Below, piece after piece: positions 1-8,578 of a DNA stretch of 30,495 nt. This DNA is from JADJWR01 sp964610575 (GTDB lineage: Bacteria > Pseudomonadota > Gammaproteobacteria > Burkholderiales > Burkholderiaceae_F). The first letter of the stretch is position 1. Every line of letters starts with the position of its first letter. The notes under the pieces are model-generated. The model did not search any database. It saw nothing but the letters and a program-made list of their open reading frames with translations, and was not told where the DNA came from. The position numbers were made by a program, and so were the translations under genes. Location: NCBI GenBank assembly GCA_964610575.1, contig CAZSYX010000036.1, positions 1 to 30,495 on the forward strand, read 5' to 3'.

Positions 1-54
1 GCCGGCGATGGAGATCGCCGGGCGCGTCGCAGGCAGGTTTGCCGATGTCGTCAT
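1..54 (-). CDS. N-terminus of an unidentified protein, cut by the window edge
   Basis: Reading leftward from position 54, an ATG opens a frame that stays open to the window edge and gives 18 residues (MTTSANLPATRPAISIAG). A strong GGAGG ribosome-binding site lies about 8 nt upstream (plus-strand CCTCC near 61-65), which is the main reason for calling it. The residues are too few to assign a family. It lies on the same strand as narX-narL and downstream of them, separated by about 180 nt with a small hairpin, so it may be the next gene of that cluster. A molybdenum-cofactor or nitrate-related gene would be usual there, but nothing in these residues shows it. Confidence 0.5.
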   Translation of the reverse strand, partial: MTTSANLPATRPAISIAG

Positions 55-170
55 AACAGCCTCCGTGAAGAACATCCGCACCGCACCGGCCCCCGGGCAG
101 GCGCATCACGATGATGACAAGCAAATCGCTTGCCAGCATCGTCCGGAAAACGGAGACCGAATGCAACTCA

Positions 171-191
171 GCACTCACCACCGTTGAGTGC
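171..191 (-). terminator. Small stem-loop downstream of narL
   Basis: GCACTCA (171-177) pairs with TGAGTGC (185-191) around a 7-nt loop, 42 nt past the narL stop. No T-tract follows on either strand, so it is only a weak candidate terminator or attenuator between narL and the next minus-strand gene. A protein-binding dyad is equally possible. The rest of the 55-232 interval shows no further structure beyond the ribosome-binding site of the left-edge gene. Confidence 0.3.
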
Positions 192-232
192 CAACGGCGG
201 CCCGGGGCCCGGAAAGGTCGCTCAGCAGCAGA

Positions 233-886
233 TCAGTGCGCCTGCTGCGCCATCCAGACGGCCGCCTCGACGCGCGAGCGGAAGCTGAGCTTCTTGAGCA
301 GGTTCTTCACGTGGACCTTGACCGTGCCCTCGGTGATCGACAGCGTGCGGGCGATGCGCTTGTTGCTCTGGCCGTCGGCCAGGCAGCGCAGCACCTGCTG
401 CTCGCGCTCGGTGAGCAGAGACAGCTCGCGCCGCATGCCGCCGGCCAAGTCCTGCGCCTCCTGCCGCAGCGCGCTGGCCAGCCGCGCCGCCAGGGCCTCG
501 CCGATCACCGTCTCGCCGGCCAGCGCCGCCCGCACCCGCTCGAGCAGCTGCTCGGGTTCCATGTCCTTGAGCAGGTAGCCGTCGGCGCCGGCGCGGATCG
601 CCGCCATCAGGTCCTCGGCGGCATCCGACACGGTCAGCATCACCACGCGGCGCGACGGGTCATCGGCCTTGATCGCGGCCAGGATGTCGAGCCCGCTCTC
701 GGCCTTCAGGTTCAGGTCGAGCAGGATCAGGTCGGGTTCGTGCTGCTGCACCAGAGCGATCGCCTGGGCGCGGTTGCCCGCCTCGCCGATGACCTCGATC
801 GACGGCTCCATCGCCAGCAGTTGCACGACGCCCTTGCGGAACAGCGGGTGGTCGTCGACCACCAGCACGGTGTTTCGGCTTTCCAT
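233..886 (-). CDS. narL: Nitrate/nitrite response regulator NarL
   Basis: 217-residue response regulator of the NarL/FixJ class, the usual size. The receiver domain (about 1-125) has the acidic pair D11-D12, the phospho-acceptor D57 in LILLDLNL, T85 and K107. A LuxR-type helix-turn-helix fills about 150-210 (LLTEREQQVLRCLADGQSNK, then the recognition helix ITEGTVKVHVKNLLKKL). Phosphorylated NarL binds heptamer sites to activate nitrate-reductase genes. The start is the ATG at 886, only 2 nt after the narX stop. No convincing ribosome-binding site precedes it, so translation is probably coupled to narX. Identification as NarL rather than another LuxR-type regulator rests on pairing with a NarX-type sensor beside narGHJI. 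Confidence 0.93.
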   Translation of the reverse strand: MESRNTVLVVDDHPLFRKGVVQLLAMEPSIEVIGEAGNRAQAIALVQQHEPDLILLDLNLKAESGLDILAAIKADDPSRRVVMLTVSDAAEDLMAAIRAGADGYLLKDMEPEQLLERVRAALAGETVIGEALAARLASALRQEAQDLAGGMRRELSLLTEREQQVLRCLADGQSNKRIARTLSITEGTVKVHVKNLLKKLSFRSRVEAAVWMAQQAH

Positions 887-888
887 GT

Positions 889-2793
889 TCAGGAGGTTTC
901 GCTGGTCGATGTCTCCGCGGCCGCCACCCGCGGCGCCGGGACGATCGTCATCCGGGCCGGCACGCGCAGCGACACCCGGGTGCCGCCGCCGCTGCGCCGG
1001 CCGATGTCGATCGCCCCGCCGAGCAGACTGGCACGGTCGCGCATGATGTCGAGCCCGAAGTGCTGCGCCGGCGAGGTCTCGGTGGCGATGCCGACACCGT
1101 CGTCCTCGATGGCGACGCCGAAGCTGCCGTCGGCCCCACGTTGCAGCTCGATCGACACCGAGCGGGCGCGCGCGTGCTTTTCCACGTTGGTCAGCGCCTC
1201 GCGGACGATCTGCAGCACGTGGATCTGCGCGTTGGCCGACGGTTCCAGGCCCGCCAGTTCCCCTCGCACCGCCGCCGGCAGCGATGTCCGCCGCCCGAAG
1301 TCGTTCATCACCTCGCGCAGCGCGGCGTCGAAGCTGGCGCCGCCCACCTTCATCCGGAAGGTGGTCAGCAGCTCGCGCAGCTGCCGGTAGGCGCTCGACA
1401 CGCCTTCTCGCAGTTCGTCGAGCACCGCCTGCGCGGCCTGCGGATCGCCGCCGCGTTCGAGCAGCGCCGACAGCCTCGTGAGCTGGATCTTCGTGTACGA
1501 CAGCGACTGCGCCAGCGAGTCGTGCAGCTCGCGGGCGATCGCGGAGCGCTCCTCGAGCAACGACAGGCGCTGGTGCTCCTCGCGCTGCTCGGCCGTGGCC
1601 AGCGCGGCGCCGATGTGGCGGCCGATCGTCTGCGCCAGCTCGAGCTGCCAGGCCTCGAGCGCGCGGCCGGGTGGCAGCCGCAGTGGCATCACACCGTAGG
1701 ACACGCCGCCGTCGAGCAGCGGCACGTTGACGATCCGCTGCTCGCCGCGATCGGTCATCTCGGTGCGCGAGGCGAGCCGCCCGTCGTTCACGCACTGGGC
1801 GCAGCGGCCGCGGTCGAAGAGCTCCGCGCGCAGCGCCTCGTCGCCGGCCAGCGGCAGTCCGTGCGCGCTGCCGGCATGGCGGGCGCAGATCACCGCCCCC
1901 TCGGTGCCCAGCGCGCGGCTGAGGTTGGCGAGCACCGTCTTCAGCGCGCCGGCATCGAACGGCTTCTCCGACAGCAGCTGCGTGGTCTCGTACAGCAGCG
2001 ACAGCGAGTGGTTCTTGCGCTCGAGATCGGCGGTCTTCTCGGCGACCTGCTTCTCCAGTGAACCGTAGAGCCGGGCCAGCTGCTCGACCATCGAATTGAA
2101 GGCCTGGCCAAGCTGGCCCATCTCGTCCGGCCCGGTGGCGTTCACGCGCGCCTTGAACGAGCCGGTGCGCACGGCGCGCGCCGAGCGCAGCAATTCCGAC
2201 AGCGGCTGGAAGACCTCGACGTGCAGCAGAACGATCGCCGTGACGACGAGGGCGAAGATCATGAAGAAGGCGGCGCCGAGCCATACGCGCAGCCACTGGA
2301 TGCGCGCCTCGACGTCGTGCTCGAGCAGCACGACGAAGCGGTCGACCTCGGCCACGAAAGGATCGATGCCGGACAGGAACTCCGCCCGGCGCGCCGGATC
2401 GCTGATCGCCGCCCGTGCCAGGGGCTGCACGTCCTGCCGCCAGTGAGCGACGATGCCGTCGTAGGCCTGCCGCAGTCCGGCGTCCTTTTCTGCCGGCAAG
2501 GCGTCGACCAGCATGCTGCTGCGCAGACGGGCCTCGAAGCCATCGATGGCGGCGAGCGCCGCGCTCGTGCCATTACCCGGCGCCGCCGCCAGATTGGCGA
2601 TCCGCGTGGCCAGCGCGTACGACTGCATGCGAAGCGAACCGGCGATGTTGATGGCGCTCGCCTTGCCGGTGGACTTCTCGGTGAAGACGGTGGCCGTCAG
2701 GATCACCGCCAGCGCGATCAGCGTCACTACGCCAAGCGCCACGCCGACCCGCACCAGGATCGACTGCGTCCAGATCCGCTTCAGAACACTCAT
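889..2793 (-). CDS. narX: Nitrate/nitrite sensor histidine kinase NarX
   Basis: 634-residue membrane sensor kinase. Transmembrane segment 1 is at about 15-37 and the nitrate-binding P-box (INIAGSLRMQSYALA) at about 48-62. A periplasmic helical domain follows to about 168, then transmembrane segment 2 (about 171-191) and a HAMP domain (about 193-245). A central GAF-like region carries a Cys pair (CAQC, about 331-334). The HisKA_3 dimerisation domain has its phospho-accepting H424 in RELHDSLAQSL. The C-terminal HATPase has N, G1 (DDGVGI) and G2 (GGGTRVSL) boxes. The ATG at 2793 is chosen because GGAG lies about 9 nt upstream and translation begins just before transmembrane segment 1. A longer in-frame start at 2898 would run through a tandem repeat and adds 35 unlikely residues. 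It signals to the adjacent NarL. Confidence 0.94.
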   Translation of the reverse strand: MSVLKRIWTQSILVRVGVALGVVTLIALAVILTATVFTEKSTGKASAINIAGSLRMQSYALATRIANLAAAPGNGTSAALAAIDGFEARLRSSMLVDALPAEKDAGLRQAYDGIVAHWRQDVQPLARAAISDPARRAEFLSGIDPFVAEVDRFVVLLEHDVEARIQWLRVWLGAAFFMIFALVVTAIVLLHVEVFQPLSELLRSARAVRTGSFKARVNATGPDEMGQLGQAFNSMVEQLARLYGSLEKQVAEKTADLERKNHSLSLLYETTQLLSEKPFDAGALKTVLANLSRALGTEGAVICARHAGSAHGLPLAGDEALRAELFDRGRCAQCVNDGRLASRTEMTDRGEQRIVNVPLLDGGVSYGVMPLRLPPGRALEAWQLELAQTIGRHIGAALATAEQREEHQRLSLLEERSAIARELHDSLAQSLSYTKIQLTRLSALLERGGDPQAAQAVLDELREGVSSAYRQLRELLTTFRMKVGGASFDAALREVMNDFGRRTSLPAAVRGELAGLEPSANAQIHVLQIVREALTNVEKHARARSVSIELQRGADGSFGVAIEDDGVGIATETSPAQHFGLDIMRDRASLLGGAIDIGRRSGGGTRVSLRVPARMTIVPAPRVAAAETSTSETS

Positions 2794-2868
2794 CCGCGTG
2801 CGCTCCGTCTCCGCACTGCAGGTCACTCGACGATATCCGCAGCGACCGTCGATGCACCGACCGAACTC

Positions 2869-2904
2869 AATCGGCACACCCCAAATTAATCGGCACACCC
2901 CAAA
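2869..2904. repeat. Tandem 17-bp direct repeat in the narX/narK intergenic region
   Basis: AATCGGCACACCCCAAA occurs at 2869-2885 and again at 2888-2904, separated by TT (period 19 bp). It lies between the divergent narX and narK genes, upstream of the FNR/DNR box. It could be a tandem regulator site or the remnant of a mobile-element end; the sequence alone does not decide. Confidence 0.75.
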
Positions 2905-2972
2905 CGGCGCAACGAGCCTACCTCCAAAGCGATAGGCGGCTCTGCCTCCGTCGCTGAAGCGGCTGGTCGAAA

Positions 2973-2986
2973 TTGATCTGCATCAG
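2973..2986 (+). promoter_or_regulatory. FNR/DNR-type box upstream of narK
   Basis: TTGAT-CTGC-ATCAG matches the FNR/ANR/DNR consensus TTGAT-N4-ATCAA at 9 of 10 positions. It lies 132 nt before the narK ATG. With the box centred at -41.5, a start site near 3021 and a weak -10 (TACGGT at 3009-3014) would fit. The box is palindromic, so it could also influence narX on the other strand. Activation of narKGHJI in low oxygen, helped by NarL, is the expected role from known nar operons; the start site itself is inferred. Confidence 0.75.
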
Positions 2987-3118
2987 CGAAATGCCGCGGA
3001 ACAGCGCCTACGGTGCCGACCGAACGAAGGTGCATCGCGCCGAGTTGGTCGGACCGGGTGGAGGCAATTCTGCCGCCGGTTCCAGCACAGAAGAGTGACT
3101 CTACCGAAGGGAGAACCC

Positions 3119-4768
3119 ATGGCCGCCGCGCAACCGTCCGGAGCCGCCCCACGCACGACGAGTTCAGCCGACATCGTCGACTGGCGCCCGGAGGACAACG
3201 CCTTCTGGGAGTCCGCCGGCAAGCGCATCGCCAACCGCAACCTGTGGATCAGCGTGCCCAGCCTGCTTTGCGGGTTTGCGGTATGGCTGATGTGGGGAAT
3301 CATCACCGTGCAGATGGCCAACCTCGGCTTCCCGTTCACGCAGGCCGAGTTGTTCACGCTGGCGGCGATCTCGGGCCTGTCGGGCGCCACGCTGCGCATC
3401 CCGGCATCGTTCTTCATCCGCATTTCCGGCGGCCGCAACACCATCTTCCTGACCACCGCGCTGCTGATGATCCCGGCCATCGGCACCGGCATCGCGCTGC
3501 AGGACAAGGCCACGCCGCTATGGGTGTTCCAGTTCATGGCGCTGCTGTCCGGCATCGGCGGCGGTAACTTTGCCTGCTCGATGTCGAACATCAACACCTT
3601 CTTTCCGAAGCGGCTGCAGGGCACCGCGCTCGGCATCAACGCGGGGCTGGGCAATTTCGGCGTCACCACCATGCAGATCCTGATCCCGCTGGTGATGACC
3701 GCCGCGGTGTTCATGGCGGTCGGCGGCGACGCGATGACGCTGGTCAAGCCCTCCGGCACGCTGATCGGCAAGATCCCCGCCGGCACGCCGACCTACATCC
3801 AGAACGCCGGCTTTATCTGGCTGGTCTTCCTGGTGCCGCTGGCCTTCCTCGGCTGGTTCGGCATGAACAACCTGCTGACCATCTCGCCGAACATCGGCTC
3901 GACCGCGGCGTCGCTCGGCAAGATCCTGCTGCTGTACGGCGTGGCGCTGGTCACGGCGGCGATCGGCCTGTACCTGTACCTGCCCAAGCCGACGGGCCTC
4001 GGCCTGCTCAACATGTGGGTCGCCATGCCGCTGATCATCGTCGGCACGCTGCTGGCGATGAAGCTGGTGGCCTTCGGCGACATGAAGGCGAACCTGCAGA
4101 AGCAGTTCGAGATCTTCAGGGACAAGCACACCTGGTCGATGACGCTGCTGTACATCGTCACCTTCGGCTCGTTCATCGGCTTTTCCAATGCGCTGCCGCT
4201 GTCGATCAACGTGATCTTCGGCCAGAGCCACATGATCGACCCGAGCGGCGCGATCAAACACCTGCCCAACCCGAACGCACCCTCCGCGCTGACGTACGCC
4301 TGGATCGGCCCCTTCGTCGGCGCGCTGATCCGGCCCGTGGGCGGCTGGATCTCCGACAAGGTCGGCGGCTCGATCGTCACGCAGATCATCTCGGTGGTCA
4401 TGGTGGTCGCGTCGGCAGCCGTCGGCTACGTGATGATGCTGGCCTACGCCTCGGCCACGCCCGAGCAGTACTTCATGCCGTTCCTCGGGCTGTTCATCGT
4501 GCTGTTCGCCGCCAGCGGCATCGGCAACGGCTCGACGTTCCGCACCATCGGCGTCATCTACGACCGCACCCAGGCCGGCCCGGTGCTCGGCTGGACCTCG
4601 GCGGTGGCTGCCTACGGCTCGTTCATCGCGCCGATCGTCATCGGCGAGCAGATCAAGGCCGGCACGCCGCAGTACGCGATGTACGGCTTTGCCATCTTCT
4701 ACGCGCTGTGCCTGGTGCTGAACTGGTGGTTCTATCTGCGCCGCAATGCCTACGTGAAGAACCCGTGA
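3119..4768 (+). CDS. narK: Stand-alone NarK-family nitrate/nitrite transporter with extra membrane insertion
   Basis: 549-residue major-facilitator transporter of the nitrate/nitrite porter family, first gene of the nar operon. The N-terminal signature WRPEDNAFWE and the motif GGGNFACSMSNINTFFPKR are typical of NarK2/antiporter-type members. The substrate-binding arginines are kept, in SGATLRIP (helix 2) and GALIRPVGGWISDK (helix 8). Against the NarK2 half of the fusion at 12480-15167 it has about 67 extra residues after FGMNNL (about 250-330), with two hydrophobic stretches, and a further insert of about 18 residues near 370-390. This suggests 14 rather than 12 helices. The ATG at 3119 is chosen for the AAGGGAG motif just upstream; an in-frame GTG at 3095 lacks one. 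narG follows after 25 nt. Confidence 0.92.
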   Translation: MAAAQPSGAAPRTTSSADIVDWRPEDNAFWESAGKRIANRNLWISVPSLLCGFAVWLMWGIITVQMANLGFPFTQAELFTLAAISGLSGATLRIPASFFIRISGGRNTIFLTTALLMIPAIGTGIALQDKATPLWVFQFMALLSGIGGGNFACSMSNINTFFPKRLQGTALGINAGLGNFGVTTMQILIPLVMTAAVFMAVGGDAMTLVKPSGTLIGKIPAGTPTYIQNAGFIWLVFLVPLAFLGWFGMNNLLTISPNIGSTAASLGKILLLYGVALVTAAIGLYLYLPKPTGLGLLNMWVAMPLIIVGTLLAMKLVAFGDMKANLQKQFEIFRDKHTWSMTLLYIVTFGSFIGFSNALPLSINVIFGQSHMIDPSGAIKHLPNPNAPSALTYAWIGPFVGALIRPVGGWISDKVGGSIVTQIISVVMVVASAAVGYVMMLAYASATPEQYFMPFLGLFIVLFAASGIGNGSTFRTIGVIYDRTQAGPVLGWTSAVAAYGSFIAPIVIGEQIKAGTPQYAMYGFAIFYALCLVLNWWFYLRRNAYVKNP

Positions 4769-4793
4769 GACTGTCTGTCACCAAGGAAACGAG

Positions 4794-7700
4794 ATGAGCA
4801 ACTTCCTCGACCGCATGCTGTTCTTCACCAAGGACAAGACGCCCTTTTCCGGCGGCCACGGCGTGGTCACGCAGGAGGACCGGCGCTGGGAGGACGGCTA
4901 CCGCAAGCGCTGGCAGCACGACAAGATCGTGCGCAGCACGCACGGCACCAACTGCACCGGCTCGTGCAGCTGGAAGATCTACGTCAAGGGCGGCATCGTC
5001 ACCTGGGAGACGCAGCAGACCGACTACCCGCGCACCCGGCCCGACATGCCGAACCACGAGCCGCGCGGCTGCTCGCGCGGCGCCAGCTATTCGTGGTACC
5101 TGTATTCGGCCAACCGCGTGAAGTACCCGCTGGTGCGCGGCCGCTTGGTCCGCCTGTGGCGCGAGGCGCGCCGCAAGCTCGATCCGGTGCAAGCCTGGGC
5201 GTCGATCCAGGAGGACCCGGCCAAGCGGCGCGAGTACCAGAGCAAGCGCGGCCTCGGCGGCTTCATCCGCAGCACCTGGGACGAGGTCAACGAGATCATC
5301 GCCGCTGCCAACGCGTACACGGTGAAGACGCACGGCCCCGATCGCGTGATCGGCTTCTCGCCGATCCCGGCGATGTCGATGGTGAGCTACGCCGCCGGCA
5401 GCCGGTATCTGTCGCTGATCGGCGGCGTGTGCATGAGCTTCTACGACTGGTACTGCGACCTGCCGCCGTCGAGCCCGCAGATCTGGGGCGAGCAGACCGA
5501 CGTGCCTGAGTCGGCCGACTGGTACAACTCGACGTACATCATCGCCTGGGGCAGCAACGTGCCGCAGACGCGCACGCCCGACGCGCACTTCTTCACCGAG
5601 GTCCGCTACAAGGGTGCGAAGACGGTGGCGATCACGCCCGACTACTCCGAGGTCGCCAAGCTCTCCGACGTCTGGCTGCATCCCAAGCAGGGCACCGACG
5701 CCGCGCTCGGCATGGCGCTCGGGCACGTGATCCTCAACGAGTTCCACCTCGGGGCGAAGAAGTCCGAGTACTTCACCGAGTACGGGCGCCAGTACACCGA
5801 CATGCCGACGCTGGTGATGCTCAAGCGCGACGGCAACCGTTTCGTGCCCGACCGCTACCTGCGCGCCTCCGACTTCGACGACAAGCTCGGCCAGGGCAAT
5901 AACCCCGAGTGGAAGACGCTCGCGGTCGATGAAGCCAACGGCCAGATCGTGCTGCCCAACGGCTCGATCGGCTTCCGCTGGGGCGAACAGGGCGACAACA
6001 TCGGCAAGTGGAACCTCGAGAAGCGCGAGGCGCGCGGCGGCGCCGAGATCAAGCTCGCCCTGACGCTGCTGGGATCCGACGGTGCCGCGACCACGCCGGT
6101 GGCCTTCCCCTACTTCGGCGGCATCGAGACCGAGCACTTCTCGGCCAACCCGCTGAAGGAAGTGCTGGTGCGCAACGTGCCCACCCGCACGCTGCGGATC
6201 GGCGGACAGGACGTCCGTGTCGCCACCGTGTTCGACCTGCTGGCGGCCAACTACGGGGTCGACCGCGGCCTCGGTGGCGACCACCTCGGCACGAGCTACG
6301 ACGACAACGCGCCGTACACGCCGGCGTGGCAGGAGAAGATCACCGGCGTCTCGCGCGCCGCGGTGATCCGCCTGGCGCGCGAGTTCGCCGAGAACGCGCA
6401 CAAGACGCGCGGCAAGTCGATGGTGATCATCGGCGCGGCGATGAACCACTGGTACCACTCGGACATGAACTACCGGGCGGTGATCAACATGCTGATGATG
6501 TGCGGCTGCGTCGGCCAATCGGGCGGCGGCTGGGCGCATTACGTCGGCCAGGAAAAGCTGCGACCGCAGACCGGCTGGGTGCCGCTGGCCTTTGCGACCG
6601 ACTGGGTGCGGCCGCCGCGGCAGCAGAACTCGACCAGCTTCTTCTATGCGCACACCGACCAGTGGCGCTACGAGAAGCTCACCGTCGACGAGATCCTGTC
6701 GCCGCTGGCCGACCGGGCCAAGTTCGCCGGCAGCCTGGTCGACTTCAATGCCCGCTCGGAGCGGATGGGCTGGCTGCCCTCCGCCCCGCAACTGCAGACC
6801 AACCCGCTGCAGCTTTGCCGGGAGGCTGCCGCCGCCGGCATGGAGCCGAAGGACTTCGCGGTCAAGGGCCTGAAGGACGGGTCGCTGAAGTTGTCGTGCC
6901 TGGACCCGGACAACCCGGTCAACTGGCCGCGCAACCTGTTCGTCTGGCGCTCGAACCTGCTCGGTTCCTCGGGCAAGGGTCACGAGTACTTCCTCAAGCA
7001 CCTGCTGGGCACCACGCATGGGGTGATGGGCAAGGATCTCGGCGAGGAAGGCGGCGTCAAGCCAACTGAAGTGAAGTGGTACGAACAGGCGCCGCAGGGC
7101 AAGCTCGACCTGCTGGTGACGATCGACTTCCGCATGAGCACGACCTGCCTGTACTCGGACATCGTGCTGCCCACCGCGACGTGGTACGAGAAGAACGATC
7201 TGAATACCTCCGACATGCACCCGTTCATCCACCCGCTGTCCACCGCGGTGGATCCGGCGTGGCAGGCCAGATCCGACTGGGAGATCTTCAAGGGCATCGC
7301 CAAGAAGTTCTCCGAGGTCTGCGTCGGCCACCTCGGCGTCGAAAAGGACCTGGTGCTGGTGCCGACGCTGCACGACACGCCGAGCGAGCTCGCCCAGCCG
7401 CTCGAGGTGCGCGACTGGATGAAGGGCGAGGTCGACCTCGTGCCGGGCAAGACCGCCCCGCAGATGATCGCGGTCGATCGCGACTATCCCAACACCTACA
7501 AGCGCTTCACCGCGCTTGGCCCGCTGATGACCAAGGTCGGCAACGGCGGCAAGGGCATCGCCTGGAACACGACCGACGAGGTCGAGGCGCTGAAGGCACT
7601 GAACGGCGTGGTCACCGAGGCCGGCGCCACGCAGGGCATGGCGAAGATCGAGTCGGACATCGACGCCACCGAGGTGATCCTGATGCTGGCGCCGGAGACC

Positions 7701-8567
7701 AACGGCCACGTGGCGGTGAAGGCCTGGGATGCGCTCGGCAAGATCACCGGCGTCGACCACAAGCACCTGGCGCTGCACCGCGAGGACGAGAAGATCCGCT
7801 TCCGCGACATCCAGGCGCAGCCGCGCAAGATCATCAGCTCGCCGACGTGGTCCGGCCTGGAGAGCGAGAAGGTCTCCTACAGCGCCGGCTACACCAACGT
7901 GCACGAGCTGATCCCGTGGCGCACGCTCACCGGGCGCCAGCAGTTCTACCAGGACCACGCCTGGATGCGCGCCTTCGGCGAGGGCTTGTGCGTCTACCGG
8001 CCGCCGGTCGACATGAAGTCGGTGGCCCCGGTCAAGGGCCACAAGCCGAATGGCAATGGGGAGATGGTGCTGAACTTCATCACGCCGCACCAGAAGTGGG
8101 GCATCCACTCCACGTACACAGACAACCAGATCATGCTGACGCTCAATCGCGGCGGCCCGGTGGTCTGGCTGTCGGAGACCGATGCCAAGTCGGTGGGCAT
8201 CGCTGACAACGACTGGATCGAGCTCTACAACTCGAACGGCGCCATCGCCGCCCGCGCGGTGGTCAGCCAGCGGGTGAACCCCGGCATGTGCATGATGTAC
8301 CACGCGCAGGAAAAGATCGTGAACACGCCGGGCTCGGAGGTCACCGGGCAGCGCGGCGGCATCCACAACTCTGTCACTCGCGCCGTCCTGAAGCCGACGC
8401 ACATGATCGGCGGCTACGCGCAGTTGAGCTACGGCTTCAACTACTACGGCACGATCGGCACCAACCGCGACGAGTTCGTGATCGTGCGCAAGATGGCCAA
8501 GGTCGACTGGCTCGACACGCCGGCGCCGGATGCGATGCAACAGGCCGCTGCGGCCGCGAAGGCCTGA
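4794..8567 (+). CDS. narG: Respiratory nitrate reductase alpha subunit NarG
   Basis: 1257-residue catalytic subunit of membrane-bound nitrate reductase; Escherichia coli NarG has 1247. It reduces nitrate to nitrite at a molybdo-bis(MGD) centre on the cytoplasmic face. The FS0 iron-sulphur ligands H50, C54, C58 and C93 are present (THGTNCTGSCSW and PRGCSRG), and the molybdenum ligand is D222 in SFYDWYCDLPP, all in the E. coli register. The N-terminus is the vestigial Tat-like leader seen in NarG. The start at 4794 has AAGGA about 8 nt upstream. No frameshift or truncation is seen. narH begins 11 nt after its stop. A 1295-codon open frame lies antisense to it and is a composition effect. Confidence 0.98.
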   Translation: MSNFLDRMLFFTKDKTPFSGGHGVVTQEDRRWEDGYRKRWQHDKIVRSTHGTNCTGSCSWKIYVKGGIVTWETQQTDYPRTRPDMPNHEPRGCSRGASYSWYLYSANRVKYPLVRGRLVRLWREARRKLDPVQAWASIQEDPAKRREYQSKRGLGGFIRSTWDEVNEIIAAANAYTVKTHGPDRVIGFSPIPAMSMVSYAAGSRYLSLIGGVCMSFYDWYCDLPPSSPQIWGEQTDVPESADWYNSTYIIAWGSNVPQTRTPDAHFFTEVRYKGAKTVAITPDYSEVAKLSDVWLHPKQGTDAALGMALGHVILNEFHLGAKKSEYFTEYGRQYTDMPTLVMLKRDGNRFVPDRYLRASDFDDKLGQGNNPEWKTLAVDEANGQIVLPNGSIGFRWGEQGDNIGKWNLEKREARGGAEIKLALTLLGSDGAATTPVAFPYFGGIETEHFSANPLKEVLVRNVPTRTLRIGGQDVRVATVFDLLAANYGVDRGLGGDHLGTSYDDNAPYTPAWQEKITGVSRAAVIRLAREFAENAHKTRGKSMVIIGAAMNHWYHSDMNYRAVINMLMMCGCVGQSGGGWAHYVGQEKLRPQTGWVPLAFATDWVRPPRQQNSTSFFYAHTDQWRYEKLTVDEILSPLADRAKFAGSLVDFNARSERMGWLPSAPQLQTNPLQLCREAAAAGMEPKDFAVKGLKDGSLKLSCLDPDNPVNWPRNLFVWRSNLLGSSGKGHEYFLKHLLGTTHGVMGKDLGEEGGVKPTEVKWYEQAPQGKLDLLVTIDFRMSTTCLYSDIVLPTATWYEKNDLNTSDMHPFIHPLSTAVDPAWQARSDWEIFKGIAKKFSEVCVGHLGVEKDLVLVPTLHDTPSELAQPLEVRDWMKGEVDLVPGKTAPQMIAVDRDYPNTYKRFTALGPLMTKVGNGGKGIAWNTTDEVEALKALNGVVTEAGATQGMAKIESDIDATEVILMLAPETNGHVAVKAWDALGKITGVDHKHLALHREDEKIRFRDIQAQPRKIISSPTWSGLESEKVSYSAGYTNVHELIPWRTLTGRQQFYQDHAWMRAFGEGLCVYRPPVDMKSVAPVKGHKPNGNGEMVLNFITPHQKWGIHSTYTDNQIMLTLNRGGPVVWLSETDAKSVGIADNDWIELYNSNGAIAARAVVSQRVNPGMCMMYHAQEKIVNTPGSEVTGQRGGIHNSVTRAVLKPTHMIGGYAQLSYGFNYYGTIGTNRDEFVIVRKMAKVDWLDTPAPDAMQQAAAAAKA

Positions 8568-8578
8568 GGAGGATCGCC

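Noticed and set aside
4653..8540. 1295-codon open frame antisense to narG
   Set aside because: Reads as a His/Arg/Asp-rich low-complexity product, has no domain, and mirrors the codon bias of narG in GC-rich DNA.
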